From assembly GCA_030617105.1 (NCBI GenBank), contig JAUWWC010000004.1, positions 1 through 54,985 of the forward strand: a stretch of 54,985 nucleotides of DNA, read 5' to 3'. A program made the position numbers and the translations under genes. This document shows, in pieces, positions 30,916-37,857 of the stretch. The first letter of the stretch is position 1, and each line of letters opens with the position of its first letter. The notes beneath the pieces were generated by a model. The model did not search any database. It saw only the letters and a program-made list of their open reading frames with translations, and was not told the DNA's origin. Source of the DNA: Candidatus Nealsoniibacteriota bacterium. GTDB lineage: Bacteria > Patescibacteriota > Minisyncoccia > Minisyncoccales > GWA2-38-27.

Positions 30916-33676
30916 GAAAAATAATAAAATTAAATACCTTAGAGGGTCCGAATGGAGAAAGTGGGACTTACATATCCATTCTGATGCTGGTTCGCCTGAA
31001 CAAATTGTAAATAGATTAATAGAAAAAGAGATTTCTGTTTTTTCTATAACCGACCACTGTAGCGTTGATAGAATAGATGATTTTTGGGAAATGGTAGATC
31101 GGAAACAAAGACAAAACCAAGAGATACATTTTTTACCCGGTATTGAACTTAGAACAGACAAAGGTAAAAAATCTGTTCATCTGATTGGTATTTTTCCATT
31201 ACAGGATAAAGATGGTAATCAAATTAATTCAAACTATTTAAAGCAAAATTTGTTATCTAAAATTGGTTGTAGCGACACAGATATTATCATTGCTGGTAAA
31301 AAAGTGCTAAGAGAAGGAAAAACCAAAGAAGAATATATAAAAAAGGGCTATTTGGAAAAAACGGTAAATTTTGAGAAGGCTGCTAAGCAAATAAAACTAT
31401 TAGGTGGTATTACAATTGTTCACGCTGGAACAAAGAGTAGTGGTATAGAGACCGAGATGAGCCATGCCAAAAGCAAAGAGAACTTCGAATTGCTTAATTC
31501 CTTGGGACATACTAAAAGAGATTTAATGGAAAAATACATTTTAGTATGTGAATTACCAAACTGGAATGATTCAAATTTAAATGAAAAAAACTTTTATCTA
31601 AAGCAATTTGAAAAACCTTCGATTGTTTGTTCAGACAGTCATAAGCTATCTACTATCGGCACGAGATACACATGGATAAAGGCTGACCCTGTTTTCGAAG
31701 GATTGAGGCAAATTATTTATGAACCAGAGGAGCGGATTTATGTAGGAGAAGGAGACCCTCGTAAATTTACTTATAATGTTTTTGAATCTCTTAGACTAAA
31801 AGATGACGTTGCTAAAAAATTCTTTATTAGAAAAAATAAAAATATTTTTTTAAACCCGGGCTTAAATGTTTTAATTGGTTCAAGAGGATCAGGTAAATCA
31901 GTGTTACTTGACTCTATTGCGCTTGCGTCAAACCGACAAAAAGTTAATCCGGTTTCTTATGTTTCAAGTTTTCTAAAAAAACATAAGAAGTCGAGCCTTT
32001 CTTGTTATATTAATACGCAGGGAGGGGCAGAAGGGCAGATTGTAAGTTATAGTTGGTCTGGTGAAAAGCAAACAGAGTGTTTTCCATTTGAATACTTTCC
32101 TCAAAAAAAGATCGGGAAATTAGCAGAAGCAAGAACTCTCGAAGAAAAAGAAGAGCTGAGTGCTTTTATTCATAAACACATATTCATGGAGGTGGCAAAA
32201 GACTCTTTAGAAAAGATCGACAACATAAGAAGGGAAACTTTATCAAGTCTTGAGCATAACGGACGAAATGTTAAAGATCAAGAGAACATAATTATCACAG
32301 AGGAAAAAATCGGTACTCAGTTAAATAATCTAAAAAAACAGTTAAAATCTTATGATCGTAAAGAGTTAAGGGAAATGTATAAAAAACGTTCTCAAACAAT
32401 GGCATTACAAGAGATATTTTCCCAAAATATAAGTAATCTAGAAAGAAAAATTAAAGAATATAAGAATCTTTTAAGACAATTTAATCCTTCTGAGTTAATT
32501 AAAATTAAGACTATCCTCGACAGTGGGAACAATTTTGTATCTAAAGAACTAAAAGAAGATTTCAAACGGGAAATAGACGGTATTATACCAGAACTAAAAA
32601 GTTCTTTTAATGCCCCAACATTATTACTCGATAAAATTAAAACTGTAGTCCAATCCTATGAAGGAAAATTGAATTTAAGCGAAACATTAAGGAATATAGA
32701 AAAGGAGATTCAAGAAAAATCTAAACAATTAGGAATCAAACTTAGCGAACAGCTCAATGAGACGGTTCGTAAAATTCAGGGTAAAATAACCGAATTAGAC
32801 GTGAAAAAAGAAACAATCATAGAGGCAAAAGAAAAGAAAATTGAATTAATAAAACAACGAAAAGAATTATTAGACATCTATATAGAAGAATTAAATAATA
32901 CAGAAAAACTTTTGAAAAAGGCTTTTGATTTATTTTGTGAGCAAGATGGCAAAGTTCTAAAAGGTTCGATAAAAATTGATTTTTATAGAGATATTAGTAA
33001 TGAAGATTACATTATGATTATTGAAAAAAATAAAACAATGACCGATGAAGACAGTAGTAGGAAATTCCCGGGGCCTCAATTACACCGAATCTTTGAGGAA
33101 AAAGAAGACATTCAAGATATCATAAGGGCATTTAGAGAGAGGAACTTTAAACCTTGGGAGAAGATAAAAGAAGTAGCATCAAGAACTGTAAACTATTTGG
33201 AGGCGATCGAAAATACTGAAGAGATCGCGATGCTTCTTGAAGAAACCCTTCCTTCCTTAAAAGCAACAATAAAATGGAAAGATAAAAGAGGTGATTATAA
33301 ACCATTACCCGAATGTTCTGTGGGCGAAAGAAGCACCGCAGTTTTAAGTATTATTTTAGCATCAGGTAGATCTCCTTTGGTGATCGATCAACCAGAAGAG
33401 GATCTAGATAATTTCTATATATTCAAACGCCTGGTGCCGATCATTAAAACTGTAAAAAAACGAAGGCAACTAATATTTGCGACCCATGATGCCAATATTG
33501 TAGTTAATGCTGACGCTGAATTGATTTTAATTTTAGAATCTCCAGATGGGAAACATGCGGAAATCAATCTTGCAACAATTGAAAACACGGAGAAAAGAAA
33601 CGATATTATAAACATACTTGAGGGAGGGGTAGATGCTTTCGCAAAACGGGAGAAAAAATTAAAAACTCTTGAGTAA
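30908..33676 (+). CDS. PHP-domain / SMC-like ATPase (TrlF-like)
   Basis: A 922-aa two-part protein. Residues 15-260 form a PHP metallo-hydrolase: DLHIHS (His22, His24), ITDHCS (Asp49, His50), IVHAG (His172), CSDSHK (Asp243, His245). Then comes a RecF/SMC-type ATPase: Walker A GSRGSGKS (324-331), a long coiled coil (about 400-740), signature SVGERS (804-809), Walker B LVIDQPEED and switch ATHD (858-861). All key residues are present. The organisation matches PHP-ATPases annotated as TrlF-like, often near defence genes. A role in sensing DNA or processing nucleotides is inferred. Confidence 0.87.
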   Translation: MPEKNNKIKYLRGSEWRKWDLHIHSDAGSPEQIVNRLIEKEISVFSITDHCSVDRIDDFWEMVDRKQRQNQEIHFLPGIELRTDKGKKSVHLIGIFPLQDKDGNQINSNYLKQNLLSKIGCSDTDIIIAGKKVLREGKTKEEYIKKGYLEKTVNFEKAAKQIKLLGGITIVHAGTKSSGIETEMSHAKSKENFELLNSLGHTKRDLMEKYILVCELPNWNDSNLNEKNFYLKQFEKPSIVCSDSHKLSTIGTRYTWIKADPVFEGLRQIIYEPEERIYVGEGDPRKFTYNVFESLRLKDDVAKKFFIRKNKNIFLNPGLNVLIGSRGSGKSVLLDSIALASNRQKVNPVSYVSSFLKKHKKSSLSCYINTQGGAEGQIVSYSWSGEKQTECFPFEYFPQKKIGKLAEARTLEEKEELSAFIHKHIFMEVAKDSLEKIDNIRRETLSSLEHNGRNVKDQENIIITEEKIGTQLNNLKKQLKSYDRKELREMYKKRSQTMALQEIFSQNISNLERKIKEYKNLLRQFNPSELIKIKTILDSGNNFVSKELKEDFKREIDGIIPELKSSFNAPTLLLDKIKTVVQSYEGKLNLSETLRNIEKEIQEKSKQLGIKLSEQLNETVRKIQGKITELDVKKETIIEAKEKKIELIKQRKELLDIYIEELNNTEKLLKKAFDLFCEQDGKVLKGSIKIDFYRDISNEDYIMIIEKNKTMTDEDSSRKFPGPQLHRIFEEKEDIQDIIRAFRERNFKPWEKIKEVASRTVNYLEAIENTEEIAMLLEETLPSLKATIKWKDKRGDYKPLPECSVGERSTAVLSIILASGRSPLVIDQPEEDLDNFYIFKRLVPIIKTVKKRRQLIFATHDANIVVNADAELILILESPDGKHAEINLATIENTEKRNDIINILEGGVDAFAKREKKLKTLE

Positions 33677-33687
33677 ACAGAAGCTAT

Positions 33688-33721
33688 TATTTCCAGAAGA
33701 AGTAAAATACGAAGAACAATA
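33688..33721. repeat. Right 34-bp direct repeat (attR-like)
   Basis: Identical to 17004-17037. Read as protein it gives LLFPEEVKYEEQ then TAG, a displaced CYTH C-terminus with synonymous Leu codons upstream. The host genes that presumably followed CYTH begin 6 nt later. Confidence 0.8.
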
Positions 33722-33726
33722 GATAT

Positions 33727-34251
33727 ATGAAAATATATTTTGCAGCTCACTCAACATCAAAAGATAATGAAGCAGAAATTTCATCTGGATGGAAAGATGT
33801 TGAGTTATCTGAATTAGGTATTCAGCAATCCAAAGAATTAGGGAGGAGATTTAAAGATATTAAAATAGATTTAATATGTTGTTCTGATTTAAAAAGAGCA
33901 CTTAATACAGTAAAAATAGCCTTCAAGGATAAATATCCCCTTATCATAGATAAAAGGCTGAGAGAGCTTAATTACGGTGATTTAAACGGTAAATTAAGTA
34001 AGGTTGTGGGTCATACGAAGAAAGAAAGAATAAAAGAACCATTCCCTAATGGAGAAAGCTATGAGCAAGCTATGGTGAGAGTTCACGAATTTTACAAAGA
34101 GTTAAAAGAAAACCATCCAGAGAAGACGGTTTTGGTAGTTGGACATCGTGCTACTCAATTTGGTTTAGATACTTTAGTTAATAATAAAACGCTTGAAGAA
34201 TTATTAAGTGTGCCATTCAAATGGCAACCGTACTGGGAGTATGAGTTTTAA
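33727..34251 (+). CDS. Histidine phosphatase family protein with altered RHG motif
   Basis: A 174-aa phosphoglycerate mutase-like fold. The N-terminal signature is FAAHSTSKDNE instead of xxRHGxTxxN: the phospho-accepting His is kept, while Arg and Gly are replaced. The second catalytic His is in VVGHRATQFG and the acid in NGESYEQ. Function could be a phosphatase with relaxed activity. It probably formed an operon with the CYTH gene before insertion of the element. Confidence 0.82.
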   Translation: MKIYFAAHSTSKDNEAEISSGWKDVELSELGIQQSKELGRRFKDIKIDLICCSDLKRALNTVKIAFKDKYPLIIDKRLRELNYGDLNGKLSKVVGHTKKERIKEPFPNGESYEQAMVRVHEFYKELKENHPEKTVLVVGHRATQFGLDTLVNNKTLEELLSVPFKWQPYWEYEF

Positions 34252-34269
34252 ATAAATTATTAAAATAAT

Positions 34270-34755
34270 ATGTCTAAAAGAGATTATTCACAAACATTCG
34301 GAGTAGTTGGAGCAATTATAGAAAAAGAAGGCAAGATTCTTTTAGTTAGAGAAACTAAAGAGATAGCTAAAGATTTATGGAGTCATCCAGCCGGGTGGAT
34401 TGAGGTAGGAGAAAATCCTTTTGACGCTATAAAGAGAGAGGTTAAAGAGGAAACAGGGTATGATTTTAGCCCAATCCATATCATCGGCATTTATTCTCTT
34501 TATAAAAAGCACCTTAAAGAAAAGTTTGATATAACGCCGCACCCAATTAAAATTATTTTTACTGGCGAAATATCCGAAAATAGCACAGGTGAATTAGCAA
34601 AAGACGTTTCTGAAAACAAGTGGTTTTCGCCTGAAGAAATATACCAAATGGATAAAAATACTTTGCGAGATATTGATATTAAACAAATGGTTAAAGATTA
34701 TTTTGTTGGCAGAAAGTATCCTTTAGAATTATTAACTCATATTGTAAGTGAATAA
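34270..34755 (+). CDS. NUDIX hydrolase
   Basis: A 161-aa nucleoside-diphosphate-X pyrophosphohydrolase with a complete Nudix box: GWIEVGENPFDAIKREVKEE then TGY (G-x5-E-x7-REUxEExGU). Substrate unknown. The stop overlaps or abuts the next start. Confidence 0.93.
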   Translation: MSKRDYSQTFGVVGAIIEKEGKILLVRETKEIAKDLWSHPAGWIEVGENPFDAIKREVKEETGYDFSPIHIIGIYSLYKKHLKEKFDITPHPIKIIFTGEISENSTGELAKDVSENKWFSPEEIYQMDKNTLRDIDIKQMVKDYFVGRKYPLELLTHIVSE

Positions 34756-34756
34756 A

Positions 34757-35185
34757 ATGAAAATAACACTTTGTGGAAGCATAAAATTTGCAAATAAATT
34801 AGTTGAAACTTATCATCAGCTTGAGAAATTAGGTCATCAGCCTGCAATGCATAAAGACATGTTTAAGGTTGCTGATGGAACGGCTCCAGAAATAGAGGAA
34901 ATGAAAAATGGAACAGAGCACTACGAAATTAAAAGAAAATACGGATATATCAAATGGTGGTACGAATCCATTAAAAATTCAGATGCAGTTCTTATCTGTA
35001 ATTTTGATAAAAAGGGAATTAAGAATTATATCGGCGGTAATACATTGGTAGAAATTGGATTTGCTCACGTTAACGATAAAAAGGTATTTTTATTAAATGA
35101 TATTCCAGAAAATCTGTCTTATCTTGATGAAATAAAAGCAATGACAGATGTTGCTTTAAATGGAGATTTGAGCAAGATTAGCTGA
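34757..35185 (+). CDS. Nucleoside 2-deoxyribosyltransferase-like protein
   Basis: A 142-aa protein starting MKITLCGSIKFANKLVET, with a central SDAVLICNFDKKG and GGNTLVEIGFAHVNDKKVFLL, the pattern of the nucleoside 2-deoxyribosyltransferase/Toprim-like superfamily. The ATG at 34757 directly follows the NUDIX stop. A GTG at 34748 would add three residues. It may act in nucleotide salvage together with NUDIX. Confidence 0.75.
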   Translation: MKITLCGSIKFANKLVETYHQLEKLGHQPAMHKDMFKVADGTAPEIEEMKNGTEHYEIKRKYGYIKWWYESIKNSDAVLICNFDKKGIKNYIGGNTLVEIGFAHVNDKKVFLLNDIPENLSYLDEIKAMTDVALNGDLSKIS

Positions 35186-35306
35186 TTTTAACTGCTGCCA
35201 AAGCTGTAATTCCTTTATAATCTGGTTCCAACTGAATCTCACGAAGTCCACCAAATCCGATTTTCGTCGTTTTTTGTTTGACATGTTTAAATAATGGGTG
35301 TATCAT
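35178..35306 (-). pseudogene. Remnant C-terminus on the minus strand
   Basis: 42 codons whose second half reads protein-like (KIGFGGLREIQLEPDYKGI) and ends 8 nt inside the converging gene. Its ATG falls within a plus-strand promoter, so it is probably a leftover gene end. Confidence 0.3.
35278..35306 (+). promoter_or_regulatory. Promoter of the 96-aa orphan gene
   Basis: TTGACA (35278-35283), a 17-bp spacer ending GGGTG and TATCAT (35301-35306). It shares TTTAAATAATGGGTGTAT with the promoter at 35941. Confidence 0.85.
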
Positions 35307-35311
35307 ATGGA

Positions 35312-35330
35312 TATAGTTCGTTAAGTAAAA
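35312..35330 (+). repeat. 19-nt leader motif shared with another gene
   Basis: TATAGTTCGTTAAGTAAAA lies just after the -10. An identical 19-mer lies at the same place in the minus-strand leader at 45082-45100. Confidence 0.8.
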
Positions 35331-35360
35331 AATAATGAAAATTTTGAAAGGGAAAATAAA

Positions 35361-35651
35361 ATGAAGTTTAATGAATTAAAGAAAAAAGTTGGAATTAGTT
35401 TAGCAATTGTAATTTGTCAAGAGAAGCTATCCACGAAGATCTGGAAGAGTTTATCTCCCGATAATTTAGTGGGGGCTTATGAAGAAGATCGCAGTAGATT
35501 CAGTTCGCCTACCGGAGACATGGGAAAAGAAATAATTTTAGCTAAGATAAAAGAGCTAAAGTTAATAAAAACCTTTGACCAATGGGAGAGAGTTTTCATT
35601 AAAACTTCTAGAGGAAACACTCTGCAAAAGATGGCCTTAGCTGAAATGTAA
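35361..35651 (+). CDS. Orphan protein (96 aa), probably shortened by a nonsense codon
   Basis: Not recognised. Soluble, beginning MKFNELKKKVGISLAIVI, with a KTFDQWERVFIKTSRG segment near its end. GAAAGGGAA precedes the ATG. The frame continues past the TAA for 37 codons with a related segment KTFDQYLTVFKKAP, so the ancestral protein was probably 134 residues with a C-terminal duplication. Confidence 0.6.
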   Translation: MKFNELKKKVGISLAIVICQEKLSTKIWKSLSPDNLVGAYEEDRSRFSSPTGDMGKEIILAKIKELKLIKTFDQWERVFIKTSRGNTLQKMALAEM

Positions 35652-35765
35652 AAATTAGCAAAAACTTTTGACCAATATTTGACAGTTTTCAAAAAAGCCC
35701 CTGCAAGTAGTGGATACAAAGAAACATTCTGGGGAAAAATGTCAAAGCTGGTAACTATCGAATAA
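35652..35765 (+). pseudogene. In-frame continuation of the 96-aa gene after TAA
   Basis: Reads KLAKTFDQYLTVFKKAPASS, then a Gly/Lys-rich end, to TAA at 35763-35765. It has no start or ribosome site of its own. The similarity of KTFDQ-x3-VF-x-K to the preceding segment shows an internal duplication. Confidence 0.5.
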
Positions 35766-35785
35766 ACAAGAAAATAGTTTCAAAT

Positions 35786-35821
35786 CGCGTTAAGCCTAAG
35801 TTACGCGTTAAGCCTAAGTTA
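35786..35821 (+). repeat. 18-bp tandem repeat x2
   Basis: Two perfect copies of CGCGTTAAGCCTAAGTTA. The second copy forms the left arm of a terminator. Confidence 0.9.
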
Positions 35822-35838
35822 AACACTTGGGCTTTTTT
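35810..35838 (+). terminator. Terminator of the 96-aa gene
   Basis: A 10-bp stem (AAGCCTAAGT / ACTTGGGCTT, one G-U) is followed by TTTTTT. Confidence 0.88.
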
Positions 35839-35873
35839 ATACAAGAACTTTCTCATTCTGGCAAAATCGCTTG

Positions 35874-35941
35874 ACCCCGTTAGAGATAGGTTGCTATTGA
35901 CAACCGTCATACGCCTTTGGCGTATTATCTCTAAACGGGGT
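35874..35941. promoter_or_regulatory. Three-way-junction inverted repeat abutting a promoter
   Basis: The outer stem ACCCCGTT-AGAGATA (35874-35888) pairs with TATCTCTAAACGGGGT (35926-35941, one bulge). Inside are GGTTG/CAACC (35889-35905) and TACGCC/GGCGTA (35910-35924). The last base of the outer stem is the first base of the -35. A simpler version occurs at 45910-45942. Confidence 0.7.
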
Positions 35942-35969
35942 TGACATATTTAAATAATGGGTGTATGAT
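35941..35969 (+). promoter_or_regulatory. Promoter of the 70-aa orphan gene
   Basis: TTGACA (35941-35946), a 17-bp spacer ending GGGTG and TATGAT (35964-35969). Confidence 0.85.
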
Positions 35970-36016
35970 AGAGATAGTTATTTTAAGAGATCAGTTAAAT
36001 TAAAAGGAGAACAGAA

Positions 36017-36229
36017 ATGAAATTAGAATTAGACCCAATAGACCTCAAACCTAAGTATCAAACCAAAGATAACAAAGGAGGAATTGATCAAAAATGCAAC
36101 ACAAGAGATGTAACATTCGACAAACTTAATGAACAAGCTCAGTGTGCCGTTCGTGCCGTCGGAAGAGCAACATTTCATGCGTGGGACAAACGGACATACA
36201 ATGCGGTTTATCCTCCCAAAGAGCAGTAA
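36017..36229 (+). CDS. Orphan small protein (70 aa)
   Basis: Not recognised. Soluble and charged, beginning MKLELDPIDLKPKYQTKDN, with two Cys (QKCNTRD, AQCAVRAVG). A strong AAAGGAG lies 8 nt before the ATG. It has its own promoter and terminator. The region 52-70 (FHAWDKRTYNAVYPPKEQ) is aromatic. Confidence 0.65.
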   Translation: MKLELDPIDLKPKYQTKDNKGGIDQKCNTRDVTFDKLNEQAQCAVRAVGRATFHAWDKRTYNAVYPPKEQ

Positions 36230-36247
36230 AGCAGTAATGTTCTCACC

Positions 36248-36292
36248 AGCCACTTCTCTCTTTATCATAATATTGAGTAGTGGCTTTTTTTT
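36248..36292 (+). terminator. Terminator of the 70-aa gene
   Basis: AGCCACT pairs with AGTGGCT over a 24-nt loop and is followed by eight T. Confidence 0.8.
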
Positions 36293-36348
36293 ATACCTTA
36301 GTAAATTGCTGAAAGAATTGTTTTTTGATAGAATGAATAAAATAAAAA

Positions 36349-36419
36349 AATCGTTGCGTTTCGCGCAACGATTACAAAAATTTTAAAGAGATTGGGTTTT
36401 CAATCTCTTTTGTTTTTTT
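36349..36419 (+). other. Two consecutive hairpins, the second a terminator (possible small RNA)
   Basis: AATCGTTGCG/CGCAACGATT (36349-36373) is a perfect 10-bp stem. AAAGAGATTG/CAATCTCTTT (36385-36410) is another, followed by TGTTTTTTT. Only a 17-codon ORF lies here, so a small non-coding transcript is possible. Confidence 0.5.
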
Positions 36420-36478
36420 GGAAAGGGGAGTATGAAATCAACTTAGGTTGACAAAATATATTTTTTTGCTTCCTTACA

Positions 36479-36550
36479 TTACGTGACTGCCAGCAAAGCT
36501 ACCACTGCAACTGCAATTGCAAATAAACATTTCTTTAACATCTTCTTCAT
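36479..36550 (-). CDS. Tiny hydrophobic peptide (23 aa)
   Basis: MKKMLKKCLFAIAVAVVALL then AVT. It looks like a bare signal peptide. AAGAAAGGTAA precedes the ATG. It is the second ORF of a short minus-strand transcript. Confidence 0.45.
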   Translation of the reverse strand: MKKMLKKCLFAIAVAVVALLAVT

Positions 36551-36617
36551 TTACCTTTCTTATTTTTCGCCTAGGCTCAAACATGCCTGAGCTGCACAAT
36601 CAGCAGGCAAAATTTAA

Positions 36618-36698
36618 TTAGTCGACTCCAGCGGGTATGCCTGCTTTACTTCCTGCTTGAGCCGGGACAACAACTTCTTGTAAAGGTACAGCATCCAT
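36618..36698 (-). CDS. Tiny Ala/Val/Pro-rich peptide (26 aa)
   Basis: MDAVPLQEVVVPAQAGSKAG then IPAGVD. A very strong AAAGGAGGTG lies upstream (36735-36744), but 36 nt away, so the start codon it serves is unclear. Confidence 0.35.
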   Translation of the reverse strand: MDAVPLQEVVVPAQAGSKAGIPAGVD

Positions 36699-36791
36699 CT
36701 ATATGTTCTGGAAATATGATTTTTTGTTTTGCCTCACCTCCTTTCGTTTAAGAGTTGATTTCAAAACTCCCCGTAACAAGGTGCTAACTTT

Positions 36792-36820
36792 ATTTTATCT
36801 TTAATAAAAATCTCTGTCAA
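36792..36820 (-). promoter_or_regulatory. Promoter of the tiny-peptide transcript
   Basis: Minus-strand TTGACA (36815-36820), 17-bp spacer, TAAAAT (36792-36797). Confidence 0.75.
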
Positions 36821-36867
36821 AAAGTTTTCCACAGGGAAAGCTTTTTTTTAATGGTATAATAAAATAT

Positions 36868-37119
36868 ATGGGTAATATAAACAGAAAACAATTATTATTG
36901 ATTGTTATTTTTGTGATTGTTGTTTTAGCCGTGGCTGGTGGAGGTTACTATTACGGACACAAACTTGGTTATGAGGAAGGAGTAGAAATAGGGAGAGTGG
37001 CTGCTCAAGTAGAAGCAGGAGATGTTGTTTCTAATCCAATGGAAAACATGCCTTCAACCAATCCCTTTGATGAGATAGTTAATCCTTTTGATGAGGCGTA
37101 TCAAAATCCATTTGAGTAA
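36868..37119 (+). CDS. Small membrane-anchored protein with NPFDE repeats (83 aa)
   Basis: One N-terminal membrane span (LLLIVIFVIVVLAVAGGG) follows a short basic start. The outside part is acidic, with repeated NPFDE/NPFE motifs. TATAAT (36855-36860) ends 7 nt before the ATG, so it is probably leaderless, although the -35 is weak. The Cys-repeat secreted protein follows 15 nt later, perhaps co-expressed. Confidence 0.7.
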   Translation: MGNINRKQLLLIVIFVIVVLAVAGGGYYYGHKLGYEEGVEIGRVAAQVEAGDVVSNPMENMPSTNPFDEIVNPFDEAYQNPFE

Positions 37120-37134
37120 GACGCAAATAAAAAT

Positions 37135-37857
37135 ATGAAGAAATATTTTATTATAATATCTTTATCTTTGTTTGGTCTTTTCGCAGTTTTGGTTTTGGCT
37201 CAAGATGAAATTAATTATCCAGTTCCTGAGCTTGGGAATTGCGGGAGTCAAGAAGAATGTAAGATTTATTGCGATGATATTTCTCATCTTGAGGAATGTA
37301 TTATTTTTGCTGAAAAACATAATTTAATACCTGCAGAGGAACTTGAAGAAACTAAAAAGGTGCTCGTTGCTATTAAAAGAGGGGTAACGCCGCCTCCTTG
37401 CAATACCAAGGCAGAATGTGATATTTACTGCTCTGAGCCAGAACATATGGAAATGTGTGTTGTTTTTGCTGAAGAAGCAGGTGTTCTTTCTCCAGAAGAA
37501 CTTGAGGAAGCGAAAAAAGTATTATCAGGAATTAAAAAAGGAGCAAAGCATCCGAATTGCCGCGGGAAAGCAGAATGTGATATTTATTGCTGTGGACCAG
37601 CGCATATGGAAGAGTGCGTTAGCTTTGCTGAAGCAGCTGGCCTTATTTCTGCAGCTGAAGCAATTATGATAAGAAAAACTGGTGGAGAATCGCCAGGTGG
37701 ATGCTGCGGGAAACAGGCCTGTGATGCTTATTGCGATGACCCAGCCCATATGAAAGAATGTATTGAGTTTGCAAAAAAATATGGTCTTATGCCAAAAAAA
37801 GAAGCAGAGATGGCCCTTAAAATGCTTGAAGCTGGTTTGACTGGAGGACCAGGCTGA
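37135..37857 (+). CDS. Secreted Cys-repeat protein, N-terminal part (stops at in-frame TGA)
   Basis: A signal peptide (YFIIISLSLFGLFAVLVLA then QD) is followed by repeats of about 40-50 residues with the pattern C-x5-C-x3-C-x8-C (e.g. CGSQEECKIYCDD, CNTKAECDIYC, CRGKAECDIYC, CCGKQACDAYC). Four repeats precede a TGA at 37855-37857 that replaces the second Gly of the conserved GPGGC seen in later repeats. The frame continues for four more repeats. The product would be a cell-surface, disulfide-rich helical-repeat protein. Function unknown. Confidence 0.8.
   Translation: MKKYFIIISLSLFGLFAVLVLAQDEINYPVPELGNCGSQEECKIYCDDISHLEECIIFAEKHNLIPAEELEETKKVLVAIKRGVTPPPCNTKAECDIYCSEPEHMEMCVVFAEEAGVLSPEELEEAKKVLSGIKKGAKHPNCRGKAECDIYCCGPAHMEECVSFAEAAGLISAAEAIMIRKTGGESPGGCCGKQACDAYCDDPAHMKECIEFAKKYGLMPKKEAEMALKMLEAGLTGGPG

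Noticed and set aside
37855-37857. Genome-wide UGA = glycine recoding
   Set aside because: Several well-supported genes (e.g. the hydrolase at 1592, ftsQ, the gene ending at 35185) stop at TGA at natural ends, so this TGA is treated as local.
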